A stretch of DNA of 64,000 nucleotides from Kitasatospora sp. NBC_00315 (GTDB lineage Bacteria > Actinomycetota > Actinomycetes > Streptomycetales > Streptomycetaceae), in NCBI RefSeq assembly GCF_041435095.1, contig NZ_CP108025.1:3162001-3226000 (forward strand). The letters run 5' to 3'. A program made the position numbers and the translations under genes. Below are positions 33,449 to 42,549 of the stretch, piece after piece; position 1 is the first letter of the stretch, and each line of letters begins with the position of its first letter. The notes under the pieces are model-generated. The model made no database searches, had not been told where the DNA came from, and saw only the letters and a program-made list of their open reading frames with translations.

Positions 33449-35062
33449 GTGACTGTCACCGAGGGTACCCAGCTCGCGGGCAGCAGGAGAGCGGCCACCT
33501 CACGCCGGAAGAGCCGTCAGGAGCCGCGCGCCCGCGCGCAGCGCGGCCTGCTCCCACAGCCACCGGACAACGTCGAGAAGTACTCCTACACCAGGAGCCA
33601 CCTCTGGATCCTGACCTGCTTCTCACTGCTCAGCTTCGTCTGCATGGTGGCCAGCCAGGTCGGCCTGCTCGCCGCCACCAAGTGGTTCTGGTTCTGCCTC
33701 CCCTTCCTGGCGTTCACGGTGGTCTACTACGTGATCTCCCGCTGGGTGCACGGCTTCAACGAGAGCTTCGACCTCAAGGCGCACCGCACGCTGGTCCGGG
33801 GCTGGCGCCCGGAGCACTACCCGACCGTGGACGTCTTCCTGCCGGTGGCCGGCGAGCCGATCGAGGTGCTGCACAACACCTGGACCCACGTGGCCCGGTT
33901 GCGCGACCAGTACCCCGGCGAGGTCACCCCGTACGTGCTGGACGACAGCGACAGTCCCGAACTCGCCCAGATGGCGGTGGACTTCGAGTTCGTCTACGGC
34001 ACCCGCAACAACCGGGGCTGGTTCAAGAAGGCCGGCAACCTGCAGTTCGGCTTCCGGAACTCCGACAGCGACTTCATCCTCATCCTGGACGCCGACTTCG
34101 CCCCTCGGGCCGACCTGTTGGAGGAGCTGCTCCCCTACATGGCGGCGGACCCGTCGGTCGGCATCGTCCAGTCCCCCCAGTTCTTCCGGATCCTCGACTC
34201 GCAGAACTGGATCGAGCGCGGCGCGGGCGCCGTGCAGGAGCTGTTCTACCGCACCGTCCAGGTCTCGCGGCAGCGCAACGACGGCGCGATCTGCGTCGGG
34301 AGCTGCGCCGTGTACCGCCGGTCCGCCCTGGTGGAGAACGGCGGGACCACCCTGATCGAGCACTCCGAGGACGTGCACACCGGGTTCGACCTGCGTCGGC
34401 TCGGATGGGACCTGCGCTACGTGCCGGTCGCCCTGGCCGCCGGGGTGTGCCCGGACAACGTCGGCGGGTTCTTCAACCAGCAGTACCGGTGGTGCTCCGG
34501 ATCGATGAGCCTGCTGAGCAGCCGCAAGTTCTGGGAGACCAGGCTCCGGCCCCTCACACGGCTGTGCTACCTCTCCGGCTTCTTCTACTACATCCACACC
34601 GCGCTGTTCACCCTCATCACGCCGCTCGTCCCGCTCGTGCTGCTGCTGATGCGGCCTGACCTGATCCGCTGGGAGAACACCGCGCTGGTGCTCCCCGGCC
34701 TGGTCTACGCCACCCTGATATTCCCGCTCTGGCACAAGAACCCCTACCGGCTGGAGGCCTGGGCCGCCCGCATGATGTACGGCTGGGCCCACGTCTTCGC
34801 CATCTACGACATCCTGCGGCGCAACCGGATGGCCTGGCAGGCGACCGGCTCCAGCGGCGCCCGCAAGAACAGGACCCGGCGGTTCTGGATGGGCACGATC
34901 CTGTGGAGCGGGGGGACCGCGGTGCTGTGGGTGGGAGCGGGCATCTGGCGCATGCTCACCATGGGGCCGCTCGACTTCACCCTGGTGCTCGCGTCCGGCC
35001 TGTTCTACGCCGTCGTGGTGGGCCGCGTACTCGTCCAGCCGCGTCCCACGGAAGCTGTGTGA
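33449..35062 (+). CDS. Cellulose-synthase-like processive GT2 glycosyltransferase
   Basis: 537 aa. After a basic N-terminal tail come two helices (about 52-74, 77-97), the GT-A domain with VLDDSD (Asp165-166), the DAD motif (214-216), the catalytic SED (Glu307-Asp308) and QQYRW (344-348, the Q-x-x-R-W of processive synthases), then about five more helices. This is the full signature set of a beta-glycan polymerase that extrudes its product. No PilZ domain is present, so direct c-di-GMP control is not expected. GTG 33449 with GGAGGGAG upstream. The last four bases overlap the GH26 gene (GTGA). Confidence 0.9.
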   Translation: MTVTEGTQLAGSRRAATSRRKSRQEPRARAQRGLLPQPPDNVEKYSYTRSHLWILTCFSLLSFVCMVASQVGLLAATKWFWFCLPFLAFTVVYYVISRWVHGFNESFDLKAHRTLVRGWRPEHYPTVDVFLPVAGEPIEVLHNTWTHVARLRDQYPGEVTPYVLDDSDSPELAQMAVDFEFVYGTRNNRGWFKKAGNLQFGFRNSDSDFILILDADFAPRADLLEELLPYMAADPSVGIVQSPQFFRILDSQNWIERGAGAVQELFYRTVQVSRQRNDGAICVGSCAVYRRSALVENGGTTLIEHSEDVHTGFDLRRLGWDLRYVPVALAAGVCPDNVGGFFNQQYRWCSGSMSLLSSRKFWETRLRPLTRLCYLSGFFYYIHTALFTLITPLVPLVLLLMRPDLIRWENTALVLPGLVYATLIFPLWHKNPYRLEAWAARMMYGWAHVFAIYDILRRNRMAWQATGSSGARKNRTRRFWMGTILWSGGTAVLWVGAGIWRMLTMGPLDFTLVLASGLFYAVVVGRVLVQPRPTEAV

Positions 35063-36117
35063 TCACCGTGCCCGCCCGCAGTCCCCGATCCGCCGCCCGT
35101 CGTTCGCCCGCGCTGCTCGCGCTCCTGGTGGCCGGTCTGCTCCTGGCGACCGGCTGCGGTCCGGCGGATCCCGGCTTCGCCTCGGCGCAGAGCGGCGAGC
35201 TCGCCCCGCCGACACCCGGCGCCACCACCACCGCCGTCGCGCCGAGCGCCGTCGCCGGCCTCCCGTACAACGTCACACCGCTGCTCAAGCCGAGCCACAA
35301 GTACCTGGGTGTCGCACTGCCCGGCGTCCCGCTGTCGATGGACGCCCTCCCCGGCTACACCGCCTCGATCGGCAAGCAGCCGAACGTCCTGGAGTACTAC
35401 GCCCGGTGGGGCGACGGTTTCGACACCCTCGGGGTCCGGAAGATCTACGACACCGGGGCCCTGCCGTACATGGCCTGGGAGCCGCAGTCCGACTCGCTGG
35501 CGTCGATCGCGGCCGGCCGGACCGACGACTACGTCAAGGGCGTGGCCAGGGCGACCGCCAAGCTCAACCTGCCGATCGCGATCAGCATCGCGCACGAGAT
35601 GAACGGCGACTGGTACCCGTGGGGCCGGCAGGCCTCCAGCGCCGCCGACTTCGTCGCGGCCTGGCGTCACGTCCACGACCTCTTCAACGAGGCCGGTGCG
35701 ACCAACGTGATCTGGGTCTGGAGCCCCAACATCATCATCCCCGCCCCCAACACCCGGCTGGCCCCGTACTACCCGGGCGACACCTACGTGGACTGGGCCG
35801 GCATGACGGGCTACTTCACCCTGAGCGGGCCGAAGACCTTCGACACCCTGTACGGCTCGACGATGACGGAGATCCGTACCTTCAGCAAGAAACCCTTCTT
35901 CATCAGCGAGACCGCCTCCGAGGGCGAGAAGCGCCGGCGTTCGGACATCGACCAGCTCTTCGGCGGTCTGGCGGCCCACGACGACGTCATCGGTTTCGTC
36001 TGGTTCAACATCGTGAAGCGGTCGGACTGGCGCGTCGAGACCTCGGCGCAGTCCCTCGAGGACTACAAGAAACGCGCCTCCGACCCTCGCTACGGCTTCG
36101 ACATCCGGAACCCATGA
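35059..36117 (+). CDS. GH26-like (beta-mannanase fold) lipoprotein
   Basis: 352 aa. The lipoprotein signal ends in LLATGC (Cys33), followed by an Ala/Pro/Thr linker. The GH26 barrel contains ISIAHEMNGDWYPWG, with the acid/base Glu180, and KPFFISETASEGE, with the nucleophile Glu284; WVWSPNIIIPA and GMTGYF also fit. Family members cleave beta-mannan, mixed-linkage glucan or other beta-glycans. The GTG at 35059 overlaps the GT2 stop; a second GTG at 35068 is possible. Its own stop overlaps the next gene (ATGA). Co-translation with the polymerase points to editing or release of the nascent polysaccharide. Confidence 0.85.
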   Translation: MITVPARSPRSAARRSPALLALLVAGLLLATGCGPADPGFASAQSGELAPPTPGATTTAVAPSAVAGLPYNVTPLLKPSHKYLGVALPGVPLSMDALPGYTASIGKQPNVLEYYARWGDGFDTLGVRKIYDTGALPYMAWEPQSDSLASIAAGRTDDYVKGVARATAKLNLPIAISIAHEMNGDWYPWGRQASSAADFVAAWRHVHDLFNEAGATNVIWVWSPNIIIPAPNTRLAPYYPGDTYVDWAGMTGYFTLSGPKTFDTLYGSTMTEIRTFSKKPFFISETASEGEKRRRSDIDQLFGGLAAHDDVIGFVWFNIVKRSDWRVETSAQSLEDYKKRASDPRYGFDIRNP

Positions 36118-37916
36118 TGCCCCCAGAGACCGACTCCTGGTTCACCCCGCAGCCGCCGGCCCGGACCCCGCCCGACGAGGCCGGGCAGGCCCGGCACCCC
36201 CGTACCGAGGAGCACGGCGCTCAGTGGTTCGAGCCGGCCGGCGACGATCCGTCCGAGGACGCCGGGTACGCGCCCCGACCGGTCGGCCACGGCGGGTACG
36301 GTCCGGCCCCTGACGGACCCCGGAGCGCCGACGAGGCCCGGGCCGTCCAGGAGCCCCGGAGCGCCGACGAGGCCCGGGCCGTCGAGCTGGCGCCCTACCG
36401 GATCCCGCGCGTCCCCGACACCGGCTGGGATCCGGCCCCGAGCCCCCGGCGGCGCTGGATCGGCCGCGGCCTGCTGTTCGGTGTGCTGGCCATCCAGGCG
36501 GCGCTCTCGCTGCGTCTGAACAGCGCCGCGCACCCGGACGAGGCGGTCTCGCTGATCGTCGGCCGCCAGGAGCTGGCCCGGCTGAGCGACGGCACCGCGG
36601 TCACCACCGACCTGATCCACCAGGTCACCGGACTGCCCTGGCTGTATCCGCCGCTGGCCGGCTTCGGCGTGAACGCCAGCGGTGTGTTCGGGGCCAGGCT
36701 GATCAGCCTGGTCTTCGCCCTGCTCACCACCACCCTGCTCTACTCGCTGACCCGACGGCTCTTCAACGAGCGCGCCGCCATCTGCGGTGCCGGGGCGTAC
36801 GCCGTCCTGCAGTCCACCGTGGTCGTCGGCTTCTACGCCGCGCCGGACGCCCTCGCCGTCATGCTGGTGGCGCTCGCGGCCTGGCTGATCACGCTCACCG
36901 CCCGGGCCCCGGTGGTCACCGTGCTGCTGGCCGCGCCGGCCGCGGCGCTGGCGGCCGCGGTGGAGTACGCCTCGGTGCCGGCGCTGCCCGTCCTGCTCGC
37001 GCTGGCCCTGATCACCGCGTGGCCGCACCGGGGCGCCCTCCCCGCCGTGCTGCGCTCCCTCCTGCTCGGGCTGGGAACCGTCGGCGTGCTGCTGCCCTTC
37101 GGCATTCCGGCGGCCGTCTGGACGCACGCGACGATCCCGGCCCGAGGGACGCAGTCGGCCGGGTCGATCCTCCTCGCCGCCGTCCAGTGGGGCGGTCTGT
37201 TCACCGTGCTCGCCATCGCCGGAGCGGTCGCCTACGTCCGCCGGGAGCGGATGAACGAATCCCCCGACACCGACGCCGTCACCGCGTCGCGCCTGCGCCG
37301 GACCGCGCTCGGTGCGACCCTGTGCGCGGCGGCGCTGCTGATCCCCGCGCTGCACGCGTACCAGAACTCCTCGGCGGTGATGTTCCGCCACATCGGCTTC
37401 GGGATGCTCTTCGCGGCCCCGCTGGCCGGGGTGGGCATCACCCGGCTGGTCGGCGCGCACTTCCGCCACCCCCAGCTGGGCATCCTGGTCTGGGTCGCAC
37501 TGCTCGCCCTGGGCCTGGACCAGGCGGCCCTGAGATTCCAGAACGGCCCCGACTCCGGCAGCCTGATGGGTGTCCTGCGCGCGAACGCCACGCCCCAGGG
37601 CCACTACCTCACCGAGGTCGACGGCCTGCCGGAGTACTACCTGGGCGGCGTCTCCCGGCCCGAGCAGTGGGTCTCGGCCCGGGCCGGGACGGACTACCAG
37701 GATCCGGCCGGGGTGAGGCACCAGGGACAGGACGGCACCGCGGCCGCCATCCGGGACGGCTACTTCACCCTGGTGGTGCTCGACAGCACCGCGCCGGCCG
37801 CCGTGACCAAGGTCATCACCGAGGCCGTCGAGAGCAGCGGGCGCTACCGTCTGATCGCGCAGTTCACCTCCACGACGGTCGACTCGGGCACCTACCGTGT
37901 GTTCCTCATGCACTGA
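36114..37916 (+). CDS. GT39-like membrane glycosyltransferase
   Basis: 600 aa. A disordered cytoplasmic tail of about 110 residues contains a 12-residue tandem duplication (PRSADEARAVQE / PRSADEARAVEL, residues 69-92). It is followed by roughly ten hydrophobic segments and a C-terminal outer domain (LTEVDGLPEYYLGGVSRPEQWVSA). The acidic pair of GT39-like enzymes is Asp142-Glu143 in NSAAHPDEAVSLIVG. The start ATG overlaps the GH26 stop. It probably adds a sugar from a lipid carrier to the product of the cluster or to a protein. Third gene of the plus-strand arm; no terminator hairpin is seen after it. Confidence 0.82.
   Translation: MMPPETDSWFTPQPPARTPPDEAGQARHPRTEEHGAQWFEPAGDDPSEDAGYAPRPVGHGGYGPAPDGPRSADEARAVQEPRSADEARAVELAPYRIPRVPDTGWDPAPSPRRRWIGRGLLFGVLAIQAALSLRLNSAAHPDEAVSLIVGRQELARLSDGTAVTTDLIHQVTGLPWLYPPLAGFGVNASGVFGARLISLVFALLTTTLLYSLTRRLFNERAAICGAGAYAVLQSTVVVGFYAAPDALAVMLVALAAWLITLTARAPVVTVLLAAPAAALAAAVEYASVPALPVLLALALITAWPHRGALPAVLRSLLLGLGTVGVLLPFGIPAAVWTHATIPARGTQSAGSILLAAVQWGGLFTVLAIAGAVAYVRRERMNESPDTDAVTASRLRRTALGATLCAAALLIPALHAYQNSSAVMFRHIGFGMLFAAPLAGVGITRLVGAHFRHPQLGILVWVALLALGLDQAALRFQNGPDSGSLMGVLRANATPQGHYLTEVDGLPEYYLGGVSRPEQWVSARAGTDYQDPAGVRHQGQDGTAAAIRDGYFTLVVLDSTAPAAVTKVITEAVESSGRYRLIAQFTSTTVDSGTYRVFLMH
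36318..36383 (+). repeat. In-frame 36-base tandem duplication
   Basis: Two copies of a 30-base core starting CCCCGGAGCGCCGACGAGGC, 36 bases apart, inside the disordered tail of the GT39-like gene. The copies are identical over the core, which suggests a recent slip or duplication. Confidence 0.85.
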
Positions 37917-37954
37917 GTGCAGCGACCGGCTTCCTGTGCGCAACACGCCAGTCG

Positions 37955-38001
37955 CCACTACATATGGGGCCGCGATAGTCAGCCGCCACTACATGTATGC
38001 T
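37955..38001 (+). promoter_or_regulatory. Two NrdR-box-like repeats and promoter of nrdAB
   Basis: CCACTACATATGGGGC (37955-37970) and CCACTACATGTATGCT (37986-38001) are direct copies 31 bases apart, three helical turns, as expected for tandem NrdR boxes. The second contains TATGCT (37996-38001), a plausible -10, so the repressor would block the polymerase directly. Confidence 0.72.
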
Positions 38002-38014
38002 TTCCCTCGCTGTC

Positions 38015-38105
38015 GAAGCAGGGGAACCCGGTGGAAATCCGGGACTGCCCCGCAGCGGTGAGCGGGTGGCTGGGCCAGCATCCGCAAGTCCGATGACCTG
38101 CCGAC
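38015..38105 (+). ncRNA. Adenosylcobalamin riboswitch upstream of nrdAB
   Basis: The leader contains the conserved core GGGGAACCCGGTGGAAATCC, GGGACTGCCCCGCAGCGGTGA and the closing AGTCCGATGACCTGCC, in the usual order. In S. coelicolor a B12 riboswitch shuts off the class Ia nrdAB operon when cobalamin is available for the class II enzyme. The rest of the 364-base gap (38106-38280) should hold the expression platform; I did not resolve it. Confidence 0.92.
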
Positions 38106-38280
38106 GGTGTGCTCCAGGGCGTCCCCGCAGTCGCCAGCAGCACAGCAGTGACGTCCGGGCCTCGCGGGTGGGCCAGGGGGGTGATGTGCGCGCGCCGTCA
38201 GGTGTCCGCGCTGCGCTCCCCTGCGCCCAGACGGTCCGGTCCGCCCCCTCGCCGACCGCCGCCGCCAGGAGAGAAGCGCC

Positions 38281-40716
38281 TTGACCACCGCTGCCTCAGC
38301 CACCCTGCCCGCCCAGGGTTCCAGCACCTCCGCCCCGTCCGACCCGAAGGTCTCCGACCCGGGCGGAGCGCTCCTGCGGCTGCTGACCGACCGCAGCGCC
38401 GACCTGCCCGAGGTCGACCCCGGCCACGTCGCCGCCGCCGCCCTGCGCGGCCGCAACGCCGGCTCCGACTTCGCGGAGCTGCGCGGGCTGGCCGTCGAGG
38501 CCGCCGCGTCGATGATCGCCGAGGACCCGCAGTACTCGAAGCTCGCCGCCCGCCTGCTGGCGCTGGAGATCCAGGACGAGGCCGTCGGCCAGGGCGCCGT
38601 CTCCTTCTCCGCCTCGATCACCGTCGGCCACGCCGAGGGCCTGATCGGCGACGCCGCCGCCGCGTTCGTGGCGAAGCACGCCGACACGCTGGACGCGCTG
38701 ATCGACCAGCGGGGCGACGACCGCTTCGAGTACTTCGGCCTGCGCACCGTGCAGTCGCGCTACCTGCTGCGCCACCCGATCACCCGCAAGGTGGTCGAGA
38801 CCCCGCAGCACTTCCTGCTCCGCGTCGCGTCCGGCCTGGCGGTCGGCGACGACGAGCAGGCGGTGCGCGAGGTCGCCGAGCTGTACGCGCTGATGAGCGC
38901 GCTCTCGTACCTGCCGTCCTCGCCGACCCTGTTCAACTCGGGCACCCGGCACCCGCAGATGTCCAGCTGCTACCTGTTGGACTCGCCGCTGGACAACCTG
39001 GACTCGATCTACTCGCGCTACGCGCAGATCGCCCGGCTCTCCAAGCACGCCGGCGGCATCGGCCTGTCGTACTCCCGGATCCGCTCGCGCGGCTCGCTGA
39101 TCCGGGGCACCAACGGCAAGTCCAACGGCATCGTGCCGTTCCTGCGCACCCTGGACTCCTCGGTGGCGGCGGTCAACCAGGGCGGCCGGCGCAAGGGCGC
39201 GGCCTGCGTCTACCTGGAGACCTGGCACGCGGACATCGAGGAGTTCCTGGAGCTGCGCGACAGCACCGGCGAGGAGGCGCGGCGCACCCACAACCTGAAC
39301 CTCGCGCACTGGATCCCGGACGAGTTCATGCGCCGGGTCAACGCGGGCACCGACTGGTCGCTGTTCTCCCCGGCCGACGTCCCCGAGCTGGTCGACCTGT
39401 GGGGCGCCGAGTTCGACGCCGCCTACCTGGCGGCCGAGGCCGAGGGCAAGGCCCAGCGCACCATCCCCGCGCAGACGCTGTACGCCCGGATGATGCGCAC
39501 CCTGGCGCAGACCGGCAACGGCTGGATGACCTTCAAGGACGCCTCCAACCGCGCCGCCAACCAGACCGCCGTGCCGGGCCGCACCGTGCACTCCTCGAAC
39601 CTCTGCACCGAGATCATCGAGGTCACGGACGACTCCGAGACCGCCGTCTGCAACCTCGGCTCGGTCAACCTGGGCGCCCACGTGGCCCCCGGCGCCACCT
39701 CCGCCGACCTGCTGAACGCGATGGACTGGGAGCGGCTGGACACCACCGTGCGCACCGCGGTCACCTTCCTCGACCGCGTGGTGGACATCAACTTCTACCC
39801 GACCCCCGAGGCCGGCGCCTCCAACTCCCGCTGGCGGCCGGTGGGCCTGGGCGTGATGGGCCTGCAGGACGTCTTCTTCCGGCTGCGCCTGGACTTCGAC
39901 TCCGCCGAGGCCAAGCGGCTCTCCACGCTGATCTCCGAGCGCATCATGCTGGTCGCCTACGAGCGCTCCAGCGAGCTGGCCGAGCAGCTGGGCCGGCACG
40001 AGGCGTACGCGGAGACCCGCGCCGCGCGCGGTCAGCTGCACATCGACCACTTCGAGACGGCCCCGCAGTGGGCGGAGCGCTGGAGCGCACTGCGCGCGCG
40101 GATCGCCGCGACCGGCCTGCGCAACTCGCTCCTGCTCGCCGTCGCACCGACCGCCACCATCGCCTCGATCGCGGGCGTCTACGAGTGCATCGAGCCGCAG
40201 GTGTCCAACCTGTTCAAGCGCGAGACCCTCTCCGGTGAGTTCCTCCAGGTCAACCCGTACCTGGTCCGCGAGCTGAAGGAGCTCGGCGTCTGGGACGCGC
40301 AGACCCGGGACGCGCTGCGCGAGGCCAACGGCTCCGTGCAGGAGCTCAACTGGCTGCCCGTCGAGGTGCGCTCGCTGTACCGCACCGCGTGGGAGCTGCC
40401 GCAGCGTGCGCTGATCGACCTGGCCGCCGCCCGGCAGCCGTACATCGACCAGAGCCAGTCGCTGAACCTCTTCATGGCCGCGCCCACCATCGGCAAGCTC
40501 AGCTCCATGTACGCGTACGCCTGGAAGGTCGGTCTCAAGACCACCTACTACCTGCGCTCGCGCCCGGCGACCCGGATCGCGCAGGCGGCCTCCGGCGCGG
40601 CCCGCGCGGCGGTCCCGGCCCCGGTCTCCGTGCCGACCCCCACCCTCACCCCGGAGGAGGAGGCGGCGCTCGCCTGCTCCCTGGAGAACCCCGAGTCCTG
40701 CGAGGCCTGCCAGTGA
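38281..40716 (+). CDS. nrdA: Ribonucleotide reductase class Ia, large subunit
   Basis: Reduces ribonucleoside diphosphates to deoxy forms, 811 aa. Active-site residues are all there: Cys230 (HPQMSSC), Asn440-Cys442-Glu444 (NLCTE), Cys457 (AVCNLGS), the C-terminal relay pair Cys807/Cys810 (ESCEACQ) and a tyrosine pair region near 545-550 and 765. The first 90 residues do not show the basic ATP-cone motif found in E. coli NrdA, so dATP inhibition may be lacking. TTG 38281 with AGGAGAG eight bases upstream. Overlaps nrdB by four bases. Under NrdR boxes and a B12 riboswitch. Confidence 0.95.
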   Translation: MTTAASATLPAQGSSTSAPSDPKVSDPGGALLRLLTDRSADLPEVDPGHVAAAALRGRNAGSDFAELRGLAVEAAASMIAEDPQYSKLAARLLALEIQDEAVGQGAVSFSASITVGHAEGLIGDAAAAFVAKHADTLDALIDQRGDDRFEYFGLRTVQSRYLLRHPITRKVVETPQHFLLRVASGLAVGDDEQAVREVAELYALMSALSYLPSSPTLFNSGTRHPQMSSCYLLDSPLDNLDSIYSRYAQIARLSKHAGGIGLSYSRIRSRGSLIRGTNGKSNGIVPFLRTLDSSVAAVNQGGRRKGAACVYLETWHADIEEFLELRDSTGEEARRTHNLNLAHWIPDEFMRRVNAGTDWSLFSPADVPELVDLWGAEFDAAYLAAEAEGKAQRTIPAQTLYARMMRTLAQTGNGWMTFKDASNRAANQTAVPGRTVHSSNLCTEIIEVTDDSETAVCNLGSVNLGAHVAPGATSADLLNAMDWERLDTTVRTAVTFLDRVVDINFYPTPEAGASNSRWRPVGLGVMGLQDVFFRLRLDFDSAEAKRLSTLISERIMLVAYERSSELAEQLGRHEAYAETRAARGQLHIDHFETAPQWAERWSALRARIAATGLRNSLLLAVAPTATIASIAGVYECIEPQVSNLFKRETLSGEFLQVNPYLVRELKELGVWDAQTRDALREANGSVQELNWLPVEVRSLYRTAWELPQRALIDLAAARQPYIDQSQSLNLFMAAPTIGKLSSMYAYAWKVGLKTTYYLRSRPATRIAQAASGAARAAVPAPVSVPTPTLTPEEEAALACSLENPESCEACQ

Positions 40717-41747
40717 GCACCCCCACCCCCGAGACGCCCGGCCGCGAGAAGATGCTGCTCGACCCGGGCTTCGAGCTGACGCTGCGTCCGATGCGCTACC
40801 CGTCGTTCTACGACCGGTACCGGGACGCGATCAAGAACACCTGGACCGTCGAGGAGGTGGACCTGCACTCCGACGTCGCCGACCTCGCCAAGCTCAGCGA
40901 GGGCGAGCGGCACATGATCGGCCGGCTGGTCGCCTTCTTCGCGACCGGTGACTCGATCGTCTCCAACAACGTGGTGCTGAGCCTCTACAAGCACATCAAC
41001 TCCCCCGAGGCGCGGCTCTACCTGTCCCGGCAGCTGTTCGAGGAGGCCGTGCACGTCCAGTTCTACCTGACGCTGCTCGACACCTACCTGCCCGACCCGG
41101 ACGACCGCGCGGCGGCCTTCGACGCGGTGGAGAGCATCCCCTCCATCCGCCAGAAGGCGCAGTTCTGCTTCAAGTACATGAACGCGGTCGACCACATCGA
41201 CTCGCTGCAGACCAAGGAGGACCGCCGCGCGTTCCTCCTCAACCTGATCTGCTTCGCGGCCTGCGTCGAGGGCCTGTTCTTCTACGGCGCCTTCGCGTAC
41301 GTGTACTGGTTCCGCAGCCGGGGCCTGCTGCACGGCCTGGCCACCGGCACCAACTGGGTGTTCCGGGACGAGTCCATGCACATGGACTTCGCGTTCTCCG
41401 TGGTGGACACCGTCCGCCAGGAGGAGCCGGACCTCTTCGACGACGAGATGGCCGAGCAGGTCACCGCGATGCTGGAGGAGGCCGTCGAGGCCGAGCTCCA
41501 GTTCGCCCAGGACCTCTGCGGCGAGGGCCTGCCGGGCATGAACACCGCGTCGATGCGGGAGTACCTGCAGACCGTCGCCGACCAGCGGCTCGCCCGCCTC
41601 GGCATGCCGGTGCGCTACGGCTCCAGCAACCCGTTCGGGTTCATGGAGCTGCAGAACGTCCAGGAGCTGACCAACTTCTTCGAGCGCCGGGTCTCCGCGT
41701 ACCAGGTGGCGGTCGAGGGTACGGTCGCCTTCGACGACGACTTCTAG
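40713..41747 (+). CDS. nrdB: Ribonucleotide reductase class Ia, small (radical) subunit
   Basis: Generates the diiron-tyrosyl radical used by NrdA, 344 aa. Ligands by motif are Asp80 (ATGDSIV), Glu111-x2-His114 (EEAVH), Glu186 (CVEGLFF) and Glu220-x2-His223 (RDESMH). Tyr118, four residues after His114, is the radical tyrosine. The C-terminus AVEGTVAFDDDF is the acidic tail that docks to NrdA. GTG 40713 overlaps the nrdA stop (GTGA). The AraC-like gene nrdS that follows in S. coelicolor is absent; a terminator comes directly after the stop. Confidence 0.95.
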   Translation: MSTPTPETPGREKMLLDPGFELTLRPMRYPSFYDRYRDAIKNTWTVEEVDLHSDVADLAKLSEGERHMIGRLVAFFATGDSIVSNNVVLSLYKHINSPEARLYLSRQLFEEAVHVQFYLTLLDTYLPDPDDRAAAFDAVESIPSIRQKAQFCFKYMNAVDHIDSLQTKEDRRAFLLNLICFAACVEGLFFYGAFAYVYWFRSRGLLHGLATGTNWVFRDESMHMDFAFSVVDTVRQEEPDLFDDEMAEQVTAMLEEAVEAELQFAQDLCGEGLPGMNTASMREYLQTVADQRLARLGMPVRYGSSNPFGFMELQNVQELTNFFERRVSAYQVAVEGTVAFDDDF

Positions 41748-41754
41748 CCGGACG

Positions 41755-41798
41755 CCGAGGGGCCCCGCCCGCGCGGTCGCGCGGGCGGGGCCCCTCGG
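41755..41798. terminator. Bidirectional hairpin between nrdB and def
   Basis: Perfect 20-bp inverted repeat with the loop GGTC, eight bases after the nrdB stop and 13 bases before the end of the convergent def gene. Confidence 0.88.
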
Positions 41799-41810
41799 TC
41801 CGTCGTGACG

Positions 41811-42449
41811 TCAGTCGTTGGGCACGGTGGCGTACTTGGGCGTTCCCTCGGCCATCTGCTGGAGCGCGTCCTTGCGGTCCCGCTTGGAGAGACGGTCGAT
41901 GTACAGCTGGCCGTACAGGTGGTCCGTCTCGTGCTGGAGGCAGCGGGCGAAGAAGCCGGTGCCCTCCACCCGGATCGCGTTGCCGTCCTTGTCCTGACCG
42001 GTCACCGCCGCGAAGTCGGGGCGGGCCAGCTCGGCGTAGGCGGTGGGGACGGACAGGCAGCCCTCGTTGCTGTCGTCCAGCACCCGGCGCCCGGCGGGGA
42101 GCTCCTCCAGCACCGGGTTGATCACGTGCCCGATGTGGCGCACGCCGTCGTCGTCCGGGCAGTCGTAGACGAAGACCTTGGCGTCGACGCCGATCTGGTT
42201 GGCCGCCAGGCCGACGCCCTCCGCGGCGTACATCGAGACGAACATGTCGTCGATCAGCGCGGAGAGCTCCGCGTCGAAGGCGACGACGTCCTTGCACGCG
42301 TGGTGCAGGACGGGGTTGCCGACCACGGTGATCGGGCGGGCGGTGCCGCGGGAGAGGTCCGGCTCCTCGCCGACCACCTTCAGCGGGGCGGCCTGCGCCT
42401 CGCCGTGCTCGTGGTCGTGCTCGTGGGTGTGGTCGTGCTGCTCCGCCAT
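41811..42449 (-). CDS. def: Peptide deformylase with His-rich N-terminal extension
   Basis: Removes the formyl group from new proteins, metal-dependent, 212 aa. The three motifs are intact: GVGLAANQ (78-85), EGCLSVP (129-135, Cys131 ligand) and HETDH (173-177, His ligands and catalytic Glu174). The first 16 residues contain seven His among Asp/Glu ([15 protein letters not shown]), a likely metal-binding tail not part of the fold. ATG 42449 is preferred because the tail begins there. Upstream lies a TPR gene on the same strand, 100 bases away. Confidence 0.95.
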   Translation of the reverse strand: MAEQHDHTHEHDHEHGEAQAAPLKVVGEEPDLSRGTARPITVVGNPVLHHACKDVVAFDAELSALIDDMFVSMYAAEGVGLAANQIGVDAKVFVYDCPDDDGVRHIGHVINPVLEELPAGRRVLDDSNEGCLSVPTAYAELARPDFAAVTGQDKDGNAIRVEGTGFFARCLQHETDHLYGQLYIDRLSKRDRKDALQQMAEGTPKYATVPND

Positions 42450-42549
42450 CGATTCTTCCGCTTCCCATGGGTCTGCCGGGGTGACCGCTCAAGGGTACGG
42501 CCCCCGGAGGGCCGCCGTCCCTTACTCCGGTCCGCGGCCGTACCGGGGG

